A DNA stretch of 64,000 nt from positions 930,001 to 994,000 of the forward strand of contig JAUPSS010000004.1 in the NCBI GenBank assembly GCA_040285825.1, given 5' to 3'. This DNA comes from Eukaryota sp. TZLM1-RC. Taxonomy: Eukaryota; Metamonada: BaSk clade. Below the pieces are notes generated by a model. It did not search any database, had not been told where the DNA came from, and saw only the letters and a program-made list of their open reading frames with translations. The translations under genes and the position numbers were made by a program. Below, piece by piece: positions 51,700 through 62,277 of the stretch (within the stretch, counting starts at the first letter, position 1; each line of letters begins with the position of its first letter).

Positions 51700-52175
51700 A
51701 CTTTACTGTCCGCTAAATGAGAACTGTCTCATGAAGCACATCCATTTCAGAGGTTAGAGCCAGTGATAAAGCCATTGACGCCAAACAATTCAGTGTATTC
51801 AAAATCAATCACTGATAACTTATAAAAAGTGTAATCCACTCCCATCATTTGGCAACACCACTCAGTGTAAGTCTTTGTCGATATTCTGACTGCTGATCAC
51901 ATGAGTTGGTGTTCAGCCAGATCTTATGACAAGCAGAGAAGTAATATTAGAGATGGCTACCAACAGCATATGGGCCATTACGTAAGAGCTAACTCAAAAA
52001 TATGAAACGCATCGGAAAATTCAAACCCACGGGTTCCAGCAGCATCTCTCCAAATCATCCAAGTAAACACCAGAAGGACCAGATCAAAAAGGAAAGAGAC
52101 GTGTCGAATATAGGTAGATTCTGTGGTAATCCTGGTAACACCATTAAAAAACACCCAGACTGTCAGAGGTCAAAA
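51700..52175 (+). pseudogene. Ty3-like gag relic (gag4), C-terminal part
   Basis: KRIGKFKPTGSSSISPNHPS followed by RFCGNPGNTIKKHPDCQRS corresponds to the basic linker and zinc knuckle of gag3 (CAFCKEPGHTVKECIHPHCKRS). The first Cys of the knuckle is lost. Upstream frames are broken and only weakly similar. Confidence 0.5.
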
Positions 52176-52291
52176 ATATAAATAAAAATAGATTAATCCC
52201 GTTGAAACCCTCTTGAAACCCTGTTTTAAAAAACCCCTTTTTGACTTACAACTATACCTATTGTAAATAGTGAACCTACAAAGAGCCAAAA

Positions 52292-52440
52292 ACATGTAGA
52301 CTATACAGACACACGTAATCAGATCTTTCTTGACTGTAATCAACTTCAAACAGTCTAAAACTAAATGATTGATGATTACTCAGTCGTTTATGTATGTATT
52401 TATAGAGACTCTAAATACAAAGAATTACTCTCAATATTTG
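52292..52440 (+). repeat. About 150-bp dispersed repeat, copy 2
   Basis: Partner of 17952-18100, same orientation. Confidence 0.7.
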
Positions 52441-52698
52441 GTAGAGACTCTATATTAAAATTAAACAATGTGGACCAAGAAATAAAGTGTATTCTAATGT
52501 TGAAATTAGTACACTAATTCCCAGTCCTGTTGAATTTTTTGATCAATTTCCAACCTGAATTATAACATTAGAAAATGAAAGCAAAAACTTATATTTGCTT
52601 TAATATTCAACTTTGATGTTCAAGATCTGGTATTCTTAATTGTCAATGGGGGTTTTAAATATGTGTTTTGATATTGATTTGTTCAAAACTTCTTAATT

Positions 52699-53070
52699 TT
52701 AAAATCCATTAAACGAAATAATTAAATGCAACAGTGGTAAATATTCAAGAAAATAGTTATTGAACATGACAAGGTTTGTATTATAAATAATCACTGTTTT
52801 GGTTAATTCAAATGGACCATTAGTAGCAGTTGAATCACGAAGAAAAACAGTTTCTAAATCAATAATAGAATCAGTAGCAAAAAGAAATTGACAATCAACA
52901 ACTACATCATCAAAATCAACATTGGATTTAACAAGGGTAATAAGAGGTTGACCATTAGCACATCCACTGATAATTTTACCATCAGAATCAACTGGACCTA
53001 AAGTTTTGACATTAGTGAACTCCAAGTTTGAATCACCAAATGTGATAAATGAACAAAACCAAGGGTATGG
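52699..53070 (-). CDS. Possible beta-helix-type protein fragment
   Basis: Frame SNLEFTNVKTLGPVDSDGKI, then PLITLVKSNVDFDDVVVDCQ, TDSIIDLETVFLRDSTATNG and TVIIYNTNLVMFNNYFLEYL. Short alternating hydrophobic strands separated by Asn/Asp turns suggest stacked beta-helix coils as in pectate-lyase-like surface proteins. No ATG opens it; a donor-like GTAAGT lies upstream near 53080, and a further minus ORF at 53393-53596 (MVVIKGFSNTKGFLEVSQQW) could be another exon. Incomplete and uncertain. Confidence 0.3.
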   Translation of the reverse strand, partial: PYPWFCSFITFGDSNLEFTNVKTLGPVDSDGKIISGCANGQPLITLVKSNVDFDDVVVDCQFLFATDSIIDLETVFLRDSTATNGPFELTKTVIIYNTNLVMFNNYFLEYLPLLHLIISFNGF

Positions 53071-53676
53071 ATACACTTACAAGATAAAAACAAAGTAAAA
53101 GTCTAGCATAAGTTCCAAAGGATGAAAAGATTGAGTTAAAATGGACAAAAAAAACGTATAAGTAAAAAGAAATTGGGTGGTTAGCTTGGGGGTTTATGTT
53201 CTGAAAAAAGCCAAGAATAAGAATGAAAGAACTAACAAAGAAGATGATCTTAGGCAATGACAACGAGAACAATGTCGTTGAACAACAACAATATCGAAAG
53301 CAAGGATGATGAGTATCAAGAGGATGTTGATACTGGGAGGATGGAGTGTTAAGCATTCTGTTCAAACGAGGGCAAGGGCTGGGTAGGAAGGATCACACGA
53401 GTATCAGTGCCATGGATGAAGAGGTTTGAATGATGGAATTGTACGATGGATAAAGTTGTTGGGATGAAGGAATGAAAGAGCAAAGCTGATGGTCACAGAG
53501 AGCAGCTTGTGGAGGAGGTGTAAATTCGTTGAAACTCCATTGTTGAGATACTTCAAGAAATCCTTTTGTGTTGCTGAAACCTTTGATAACCACCAATCAA
53601 TGATGTTTTGCTTAGTTTGAAAAGATTTGATATTTCTTTATGACGCTTTTGAATTTAATTTGTCATTATAAAAAGA

Positions 53677-53815
53677 TTGCCTCGGTTTTTCAATCGAATA
53701 AGGAAGCTCTAGCTAGATATCAAGCAGATCAAGATTCTGTAGAGGAAATCTTTGTTCAATGAATTTCGTCCCATTAGTTATGAGTTAATTTGTCAAGTGT
53801 GCATGTTTAATAAAT
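53677..53815 (+). mobile_element. LINE family B, very short 3' copy (B5)
   Basis: CCTCGGTTTTTCAATCGAAT through GAGGAAATC, the stop and the 3' UTR ending in AATAAATAA. 139 bp matching the last part of B1 and B4. A severe 5' truncation. Confidence 0.85.
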
Positions 53816-53858
53816 AACTAAATAAGATTTATCAACATCTTTTCCCGAAAACTTTTCC

Positions 53859-53872
53859 ATTTTCAATGTTTT
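53859..53872. repeat. Left target-site duplication of LINE A3
   Basis: ATTTTCAATGTTTT, repeated exactly at 57355-57368. Confidence 0.9.
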
Positions 53873-56800
53873 TTTTCTCCCTCCCTTAGTCAAGCCTTTC
53901 ATATTTTACTTTCTGTCAAGGCGTCAAAGTCGTACTGTTTCTCTGTCAAAACGATTCCTTTGGCTGATAGTGACTCTGATACTGATTGGAACGCCCAAGC
54001 AAAGATTCTACCAGTCAGATCAAGCTCATCCACTCCACTTCCCCACTCTCCCCACAATACAAGCTATGCTCGAAATTCGTCTCAAAAAAATTTTCATTCA
54101 AAAACTGATCATTGTACCAGAAAAAACACAGAAAAACCACCATTACGTTCCTTGCGTTCTGTTGCGCGTTCTATTAACAACTCCGTTTCTCGAAATTTGT
54201 TTTCTCCAGCTGAAACTGCAAAAAGTCAAAAGTCTATTTCTACTTTCAACTCAAAAATTGACAAAATTGAAAGAACTAAAAAAATGAAACCACTGCCATT
54301 AAAAGGTTCTCAAAAAGGTTCGATTTGTGGTATCAGTGGTCATAATTCGAGAACGTGCCCTGAGAAACAAAAAAGAGAATTTGAATTAAAATCTGCTCAA
54401 TAAATTCTCAAATGTTCTGTTCCAGCTGTTGCCGTTGTGAAAGGTGCTGAAAATAATGTTTCTGACGATCAACAGTTAAATGCTTCTAGTGTTCCCTCTT
54501 CTTCCCCTTCTGAAAACAGTAATTTTTGTTGTCCAATTTTCAAAAAAGATGTTGCAGATTCACGAAATGGTCGAAAACTTCTGTTTTGTACGAATTGTAA
54601 AGCCGTTGATACCGTAAGACCCCCGATCCGGATCCCAGTAGAAATAAGTCCCGCCAGTACAATCCCCTTCTCAATGGAAATGAGAAATTTTACTTCTGAA
54701 TTGAAAAATAATAAGTGGAATATTTCATCCTTCTGGAAATATTTTGCTAGAAAAAACAAAAATTGTTCTAAGAAAAAATTTGGAAATAGAAAAATTGTGA
54801 AATCAAAAATTTGCCGTAAATTGTGCTTACGTGGTCGTTATGGTGCCGCAAAGCAGTCTTTGTTTTCCTCTTCTTTGGCTGATGCAAACTCTGATACCCT
54901 TGAAAAACTTCAAAAGTTGCATCCTCAAAAAAATTTCAAGTGTAGCAAGCCTGAAGTGTGTCCTTTTTGGATTGAAAATCCTATTACTGCAATTGAAGTT
55001 CTTAAAGCTATTCAAAAATTGCCGAAGGGGAAAGCAGCAGGCCCATCTGGAATTTCTTTTGATCTGTTAAAAATAGCGTGTTCCAGTGCTCCCGAAATTG
55101 CTGATGATCTAGCCCACTATTTTCAACAATTGATTGTTTTGAAAAATAATCCTCCATTTGAATTACTCGCAGCACGTCTGATTGCTTTAGTAAAGCCTGG
55201 AAACGGAATCAATCCTGATGGAATACGACCAATTGCTGTTGGTGAATCTCTATCTCGTTAGCTGGCATCAATTGTCTTCGATCGTGTCAAAGACAAAGCT
55301 TCTATATTTTTGAATCCTCATCAATTTAGAATCAAAACAATTGATGGTGCTTCTGTTGCTGCTATTGCCTCTGATACCTTTTTTAATGCAGAGGAAAATA
55401 ATTTTATTTTTAATCCCGACTTTAAAAATGCTTTTAATTCTGTAAAGCGAGAAGCAATTTTTGATGTTATTAAATCTGATTTTCCTGAGCTATCGAGTTT
55501 TTTCTACCATTTTTATGGGAAAGAATCAGATTTAATTTCTAATTCATTTGGTCTTAAATCATCTTCTGGAGTGAAGCAGGGAGATCCTTTAGGCCCATTA
55601 TTGTTTTGTTTAGCTATTCACAAAACTTTAAATATCATTAAGCAAAAATACCCTTCTATAAAAATTGTTGCTTATATGGATGATATATCCTTGATTGGTT
55701 CATTTGATTTACTAGAATTGGTTGCTCAAGAAATTGCCGATTCATATGAAAATATTGGGCTTCATCTTAATGCCAGCAAATGCCTTCTGATCGGCTCTTC
55801 TGCTCAAGACCTCGTGATAAACGATTCTATTGTCCCTTTTACTAATTATAGTAGTGATGCTTTTAAGTTACTTGGTTGTTGGTTAGGAAATGTGCCTCAA
55901 ATTCAGAATGAATGGCAAGTTATTTTGGAAAAAATGAAAATTGAACTTGATTCAATTTCTTCTTTAGATATAGAGAAACATATTAAATTTTTCATGCTTA
56001 AAATTAGCTACACTGGGAGAATATCCCACATTTTGAGATCTTGTGCTCCTTCCATAGCATTAGATTTTTGTCGTTCTTTTAATTCATTGAGAACAGAATT
56101 TTTTGCTGATTTATTGGATGTAGAACCAGGAATGTTGAAAAGCCATTTATTTTCTTCAGCAAATTTGGGTGGTATTGGTTTTACTAAATCTTCAATTGTG
56201 TGTCAATCAGCATTCTTGGGTGGTGGCAAAAATTTTATTTATGAATTTTCTCGTAGATTTCCTGATGATTCTCATCTGTTAGTCCCCAATTGAAGTCCCT
56301 ATTTGTATGAGTTATCTTGTGAACTTGAAAAATTACCGCCACAAATTTGGACCAAATGTTTTCCTCAATCAATTCAAGAAATTCCAAACCGATCTCTATT
56401 TAATTTACAGTTTTGCTGTAAAGAGCTTCAACAAAAATTGTCAAAGATTTTTGAAAGCTTGGATTTTGATGTTAGACTTGGCTTGCCCAAGAAAAAGAAT
56501 CCCGCTTTTGCAAATCTTTTACAAGATATGTGTGACAGTACTTCTTCTGCCTTAGTAACAACAATTCCACAAGTTTATGGTACTCTCTTATCCGATTCTG
56601 CTTGGACTCTGAATATGAGATTTCGTTCCTTTATCTGGCCTGATAATTTACCTCATAATGTAATTTGTAAATGTTCTCGAGAAATTACAACTACTCATTT
56701 GTTAAATTGTAAACATTTTATTACTTTTAGAAGCAAGGTTCATGATGCTGTAAGAGACTAGTTATATTGTATGTGTAAATCTCATAGAATTGAATCCTTC

Positions 56801-57354
56801 TTGGAACCTCTGTTGTCAAATCAGTTTGATGCTGAAGATGATTTTCATAAGAATAATAGAGGTAATGTCATATTACCTGGATTAGATGGAAGTTTCATTT
56901 TATTGGATGTAATGTCTGTTGATCCTTGTAATGCCTCAAATGAAAGGCTAGTTAATTCTGAAATTCATAATCCCCTTTCAAATGCTGAAAATTTTAAATT
57001 CAAAAAATACAATGAACCCTTGTCCAAATTGGCCAGTCTACAGCATGCAAAATACAATTTGTATCCATTTGTATTTTCCCTTTTTGGTTCACTTGCACCA
57101 ACTGCTTTACGTTTTTTGGATGATTTTGAAATGATTGTAAAGAGAAGAACTGGCAGAAATTTCAACAGATTGTTTTGGCAAAATAGAATTGTGTTTTCTA
57201 TTTTTAAGGGGATGTTGAAGATGGTTTCTGATGCTTTGCTTTCTCTTGGATCTCACTATGAGAGAGTTGCATCTAGTGTTTTTGTTCTGGGAGAGATGGA
57301 TTTTTTAGATGTTGATTTATAGGTTTTGAATAAAATTAAATTTTAAAAAAAAGA
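53873..57354 (+). mobile_element. LINE family A, full-length copy A3
   Basis: About 3.48 kb bounded by a 14-bp target duplication, ending in an A-run after TAG at 57320-57322. It is the only copy that includes the whole 5' end, so it defines the family: 5' leader of about 90 bp, N-terminal zinc-knuckle-like region, RT, Cys/His cluster, nuclease-like C-terminus. No apurinic-type endonuclease domain precedes the RT. Confidence 0.92.
53960..57322 (+). pseudogene. LINE polyprotein of A3: one frame with four in-frame stops
   Basis: A single frame runs 3.3 kb without frameshift but with TAA 54401, TAG 55259, TGA 56291 and TAG 56759. Order: ADSDSDTDWN lead; a knuckle-like ICGISGHNSRTCP with the first Cys replaced by Gly; FCTNCKAVDTVRPPIRIP; KLCLRGRYGAAKQSLF; RT start LPKGKAAGPSGISFDLL; FKNAFNSVKR; SGVKQGDPLGPLLFCLAIH; YMDDISLIG; thumb; CKCSREITTTHLLNCKH; VRD; GNVILPG, LLDVMSVDP, NAENFKFKKY; end DVDL. 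Other copies have Gln at 56759 (RDQLY) and Cys at 56291, so both are point lesions. No in-frame ATG precedes 53960. Confidence 0.88.
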
Positions 57355-57368
57355 ATTTTCAATGTTTT
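57355..57368. repeat. Right target-site duplication of LINE A3
   Basis: Second exact copy of ATTTTCAATGTTTT after the A-tail. Confidence 0.9.
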
Positions 57369-57369
57369 A

Positions 57370-58075
57370 AATTAACCCTCTTATTCGAAAATGGTTATAA
57401 TTGTGCAACGTTTTTCTATTTTTTGTTGAATAAAATCCAATGAATAAAGGTTAATAATATATTGTGTTTTGTCTTTGAACAAGTGTCGGTAAAATATCAT
57501 TTTTATGACATTTTTCCCGAAAATTAAAAAATAAAAATATTTCTTCCACCACCTTGGAGTGGATTCACTCTTTATTTATTACACAGCTGCTGATATGAGA
57601 TTTCAAGTGACATCATAATCTTACAACAAACCAGAATTTTTAACTTGCTTTTCCATTATTTCAATGATTTTGCATTGTCTCGTTATTTGATTAAAAAAAT
57701 TGTCCAGAAAGCAATTAATTGTCAATATATAGCAAAATTGAAACATAATGGATTTCAGTCACAGACAAAATTTTAATTTCTTTTCACCATATCATATGAA
57801 TCTCCAGTAAACTATCGAAATTTTTTCTTATTCAATCTAAATATAAATCAACTCTATTGAAGCTGGTGAGATCCCAAGTGATTTTTGACATGGATTTCTA
57901 CTTCTTACTTCACTTGTCAACCGTCCGATAGATCACAGGTTCCATAATCCAATGTTTTTCAGTTATGTTTTTCAAAATTTAAGGCATAAAAATAGAAAAT
58001 GGCTCATCTCGATTTAAATTCATCTGATCATTTGAATTAATTTCTTCTCAACGATTTTTATTTGCTAATTAATCA
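57370..58075. other. No gene recognised
   Basis: AT-rich spacer without supported ORFs. The start of the Sel1 3' flank repeat appears near 58080. Confidence 0.5.
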
Positions 58076-58179
58076 TGAAACTATATTTGTTCAATTTTTG
58101 GTTAAAACTGAAAATAAATGAATTTAACATTAATAAACAAAGTTATTTATTGAATAGACCACAGTACTTTATAATCTTC

Positions 58180-58718
58180 AGCTTCTTGAACTTCTGGTAT
58201 GCCAATATTCTATCCTTTCAGCAGCTTCTGGATGACTAGCATCCTTGGCCTTTTCGTACCATTTAATAGCTTGGTGAAGGTCTTAAGGTACACCTTTACC
58301 ATGTGCATAACAATTACCGGAATTTAACATGGCTATTCTATCACCAGGCTGCCTTATTGAACCAATAAAATGCTTGTTGAAGGTCTTGATCAACACCTTG
58401 ACCATCTCTATAACAAACACCTAAACTACACATAGCTGATGAATTACCAGCTTCAGCTGCCTTGCTATACCAATGAAAGGCTTGTTGGTAATCTTTTTCT
58501 ACACCAACACCATGGTCATAACAATTACCTAAATTAACCACAGTATCAGCATGACCAGCATCATCACCTTTTTTGAACCAATAAAAAGCTTGTAAATGGT
58601 CTTGATCAACACCAACATTTACACACACCTTCAGACGGCCCAGACTCATCCCTATTGCTAGTTTGAAGCCTTCTTTTGTTCCCTTTTCCCAGTGTACTTT
58701 GAACCTCTTCGAATTCAA
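58180..58718 (-). pseudogene. Sel1-repeat pseudogene (broken 3' end)
   Basis: Minus frame from 58718: FKLAIGMSLGRLKVCVNVG runs into VDQDHLQAFYWFKKG and two to three Sel1 units. It ends prematurely at NKAAW (58341); after a frame change the last unit continues as NSGNCYAHGKGVP, then DLHQAIKWYEKAKDASHPEA. The first 35 residues come from repeat R1 and are not Sel1. The 3' flank is shared with 35728 and 62250. Confidence 0.75.
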
Positions 58719-58945
58719 ATATGCATCGAAAGCACTCTGAAGAACTCTTTTCTTTCTTCAAGACAAAAGCTAATAACTATAGTATGACCTTTATTGGTGA
58801 TAGTGTACGGATAACTTAGGCATAAGTTTACTTGATCTCGATGTATATCAAGAAACTCATTTTTTTTGAAAAGATCTGGGTTGTCCTAATTGATCCTCCT
58901 TACCATAAATCGATTGCCTTTGAGTTCAGTTGTCGGCACTGGTTA
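58595..58945 (+). repeat. Dispersed repeat R1, copy iii
   Basis: Matches 13885-14218 with moderate divergence. It overlaps the 5' part of the Sel1 pseudogene, showing that R1 and Sel1 sequence are joined in at least two places. Confidence 0.75.
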
Positions 58946-59158
58946 ACTTTAAATTATAGTTCATTATAGTTTAAGTATATTTGTGCTCTAGCACTTAAGT
59001 GGAAGGAACCCCTTTTACCTTCGTAATAAATAATTTTATGTTTTACCTTGGTATGAACCCTCACCACATATCATGCTAGTAATCCCAACCAAGTCATTTT
59101 CTAGCTAGAGAACTTTCTGATCTCAGAAGATGACTCAAAGACCAAGATCAATATTAAC

Positions 59159-59735
59159 TGTAAAAAAATTGATGAAAGAATGGCTCATTCTCATTCAAAA
59201 CGAGTCACGTGTTAGTTCAAATCAGTATCATGTTTATAATGACAATCAAGAATACATTGAATTAATAAAGTCTGTTTAATCCTTGTACTTTATTTACAGA
59301 ATCATTTACTTGAACATCATACGTACACCTTAAATTATTCAATAATTATTAAATTAATTCCAAAATTGTTTATTAAATCATTTATCAACAAAGGGAACTT
59401 TTAACGATCACAGGTGTTGATATAGATTTTGTGCTTACTCAAATGATTTTTTGAAAACTAGGTGTAAACTATTTAACTCAAATATTTCAAAGGAGATTAT
59501 TACGACTTGGATTATACAGATGTAAAAGGATAAGTACCTGTCAACATGCAAAGAAATTGAGAAAATTTGGTGAATAGTAATAAATCAAGTGAATAATTCT
59601 GAATTCCACTGTTTGAATATCAATCAATATGATCAAAAGACAGAACATGCTATCCAAGAGCAAACACTATGTTTTCCCAATAACATTTCTTCTTTAAATT
59701 GTTGAAATATACCATCACCTTCGGAAATTTTGTTT
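59159..59735 (+). repeat. Dispersed repeat R2, copy 2
   Basis: Partner of 38873-39396, same orientation, noncoding. Confidence 0.8.
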
Positions 59736-59783
59736 TATTCGATGAAATTTATTTTGAACGCTAACATAACATTAAACAAAAAA

Positions 59784-60348
59784 CTAGAACTCTATATCCT
59801 CAATACACCCATCAACATCACCAAATCCCTTAAGCGCGTGATTTTCATACTCTATTCCTAATTGTAACAGTGCTTTGGTCAACATTTCTGGAATTGCTTT
59901 AAAAATATTAAAAACAATTCTATTGTGCCAGAAATTGAAGTTCAATTCTTTTCCTGCTCTTTCGTTTATTAAACTTCTGAAACCTTCAAGAAATTTAATG
60001 CCAGATATTCCAATGTTAACAAAAAGAGAAACAGCAAATGGAACCAACTGATACTTGACATGCTCAACAAGTCCTAGCTGAGATAAGGGTTCATTGTACT
60101 TTTTGATTTTGCTCTTTTCAGCAAAGCAAAGTGGAGTTTCATCTCTTTTAGCAAAATCAATTGCTCAGTCTTTACAAACATCAACAGTGACAACATCACC
60201 AACTTTAATAACACCATCAGACGCAGGGGTAATTAAATCAGCACGGCGTTTCCCAAAGGTATTTTCATCTTCATTTTCACCTTCGAAATCAAGTGACAAT
60301 TTTACAAAATTCTTATCATGAATGAAACATTTAATTATAGAAGTTGCT
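59784..60348 (-). mobile_element. LINE family A subfamily fragment A8 (C-terminal domain)
   Basis: RRADLITPASDGVIKVGDVV, TVDVCKD, FAEKSKIKKYNEPLSQLGLV, YQLVPFAVSLFVNIGISGIK and the end CIEDIEF with TAG. Closest to A4. One in-frame TGA follows VCKD (60163-60165). The upstream part is interrupted by LINE B4 at 60359. Confidence 0.8.
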
Positions 60349-60358
60349 GGTCAATGTG
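60349..60358. repeat. Target-site duplication of LINE B4, left
   Basis: GGTCAATGTG, repeated at 61675-61684. Confidence 0.75.
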
Positions 60359-61674
60359 AAAAAATTTTATTTATTGAATTTGCACACTTGATTAAATTAA
60401 ATCATAACTAATGGGACGACTATCATTAAACCAAGATTTCCTCTACAAAATCTTGATTTGCTTGCTGTCTAGCTAAGGCTTCTCTAATTCGATTGAAAAA
60501 CCGCGGTAATCTATTAATAATGGCAAATTGAATCCGTGAACGCCATAAAATAATATCAAATCTTTTCATTGTTTTTTCTTTCACCATTTTTTGAAAGTCA
60601 TCCAAAAAAGTTTCTGCTTCAACTGATAATCTTCCATTTATCGAAAATGGGAAAGCAATAAAAACCAGCTGTGTATTTCTATCAACATTTGCATCTTCAA
60701 TTTCTTTATCATATTTTCTATGTTTTTCTTTTGCTTTAAAATCCAGAGCAGCCACAGGATTAGGTTTTCTTCTGTGAACCAAAGTATCGTTTGCAACATT
60801 ACATGAGACAAAGTCAACAATAGCTTCAGAATTACCAATCCAATCACAGTATACATCACCTCTATCATCAGAACCAAAATTATTCAGAGAAAGTGTTTCT
60901 TTCAGCAGGGGCTCTTTGATACACGATATCCTTGCAGTTTGTGCCATATTGAAAACAGTGTCTCTAACAGCATCATGTAATGAAGAACGATAAGTTATCA
61001 ATTTAGAGCAATTTAGAGCATGGCGCAAAGTGAGTTGAGGTGAATTCGAACAAATACATTTTTCATTTGATAATAATTGGTTAATGGGGATGTTCAAATA
61101 TAATCTCATTTTTGTTACAAATGCTTCATTAGTGGCACACAATCCAAATCTTCGTGGTACAATGGTTACAAAAAGTGAAGAATCTGACGACTTGTTTTCA
61201 CAAACACCCTTTTCCAATAACAATGAGTGAAGATCTTGATTTAAAACAGCCGAGCTGCATATATTATTATAAAGATCTTTTTCATACATTCCAGTCAATC
61301 TTTTCTGTAATGTTCGAAGAGTGTACTTCAAATTTAATACATTTTTTTCTGGAATAATGCCATTGAATGATTGGGGAAAACATCGACCCCATTTTTCTAC
61401 ATCAATTCTTGAAATTTCTTCATTTAATGCAAAAACAGTGGAACTTTGCGTTGTCATCAATAAATCTTCCCAATCTGCAAATCTTTCGGAAAACTCCAAG
61501 ATTGCTTTTCTGCATCCACCAACAAAAGCACACGAGGTAAGAATAGAAGCCTTCGTCCACCCTAAACCACCATAATGTGGACTAAGGTAAGCATGATCTG
61601 GAATTTGAAACATTTTACATCCCAGTAATTGAGACAGAACTTTTGCACGTAACTCATTAAACTTTTGAGTCAAA
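60359..61674 (-). mobile_element. LINE family B, copy B4 (5'-truncated), nested in LINE A8
   Basis: The best family B copy, with 10-bp duplications on both sides and an A-rich 3' end (poly-T side near 60359). It lies between two parts of older LINE-like DNA, so it is a nested insertion. Confidence 0.82.
60426..61673 (-). CDS. LINE family B protein, C-terminal 415 residues, uninterrupted
   Basis: Open from the truncation point to TAA at 60426. It starts in the RT thumb (FNELRAKVLSQLLGCKMF, GGLGWTKASILTSCAFVGG), then CFPQSF, a Cys/His cluster (CICSNSPQLTLRHALNCSKL), SLHDAVRDTVFNMAQTARIS, RGDVYCDWIGN, EAIVDFVSCNV, KAKEKHRKYDKEIE and AFPFSINGRLSVEA. The D...D...E..K spacing parallels family A, again suggesting a restriction-like nuclease. 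The RT palm is missing, so the copy cannot act alone. The frame's intactness implies a recent insertion. Confidence 0.8.
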   Translation of the reverse strand: MTQKFNELRAKVLSQLLGCKMFQIPDHAYLSPHYGGLGWTKASILTSCAFVGGCRKAILEFSERFADWEDLLMTTQSSTVFALNEEISRIDVEKWGRCFPQSFNGIIPEKNVLNLKYTLRTLQKRLTGMYEKDLYNNICSSAVLNQDLHSLLLEKGVCENKSSDSSLFVTIVPRRFGLCATNEAFVTKMRLYLNIPINQLLSNEKCICSNSPQLTLRHALNCSKLITYRSSLHDAVRDTVFNMAQTARISCIKEPLLKETLSLNNFGSDDRGDVYCDWIGNSEAIVDFVSCNVANDTLVHRRKPNPVAALDFKAKEKHRKYDKEIEDANVDRNTQLVFIAFPFSINGRLSVEAETFLDDFQKMVKEKTMKRFDIILWRSRIQFAIINRLPRFFNRIREALARQQANQDFVEEILV

Positions 61675-61684
61675 GGTCAATGTG
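61675..61684. repeat. Target-site duplication of LINE B4, right
   Basis: Second copy of GGTCAATGTG. Confidence 0.75.
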
Positions 61685-61689
61685 GTAAT

Positions 61690-62270
61690 ACATGCTTGCC
61701 ATGTAATTCATTTTTTATTATTTGTAGAAATTTTCACCTTCCTTTACCAATTGAATGATGATTAACAATAACCATCACATTGGTTTAATCGTTGAAACTT
61801 GATCAGTGTGTAACTGAAACGAGGGACGTGGTTTCCTTTTCTAATACCAATAACCTAAATTAATTACAGCATCAACATAACTATTTATGCAAGTAAATTC
61901 AACAACCGAAAATTAATTCAATTATCTTCTATTTACATTTATAATGTGCAATTTGGCATAATTCGATGGAGCCAACAACAAATATATCAAATGTGTTTAA
62001 TTTGTATAAGTTGAAATAAAAACATTGACCTGTTGTAAACAATATGAGTTAGTAAGTTTAACAATTTTAATTAACCATGTTTTGCTTTTTGAAAAACATT
62101 TCGAAGTACCAGATCTCAATTTAAATTTAAGTGATCATTTGATATAGTTTCACTTCATTGGTTTTTATATGCTGGTTAATCATCATTTTTTATTTAACAA
62201 TATTTGATTAAAACTGAAAATAAATAAATGTAACATAAAAAACCAAAATTATTTATTGAATAGACCACAG
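61690..62270. other. No gene recognised apart from a shared Sel1 3' flank
   Basis: AT-rich. From about 62130 the sequence is similar to 58070-58175 and, inverted, to 35728-35800. Confidence 0.5.
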
Positions 62271-62277
62271 TACTTTA

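Noticed and set aside
53960-57322. Reassigned stop codons (TAG/TAA as Gln) to explain the open LINE frame
   Set aside because: Homologous copies end at the same place with TAA or TAG, the SPP-like gene ends in TAG and the kinase in TAA, and one stop is TGA at a Cys position. A standard code with point lesions is simpler.
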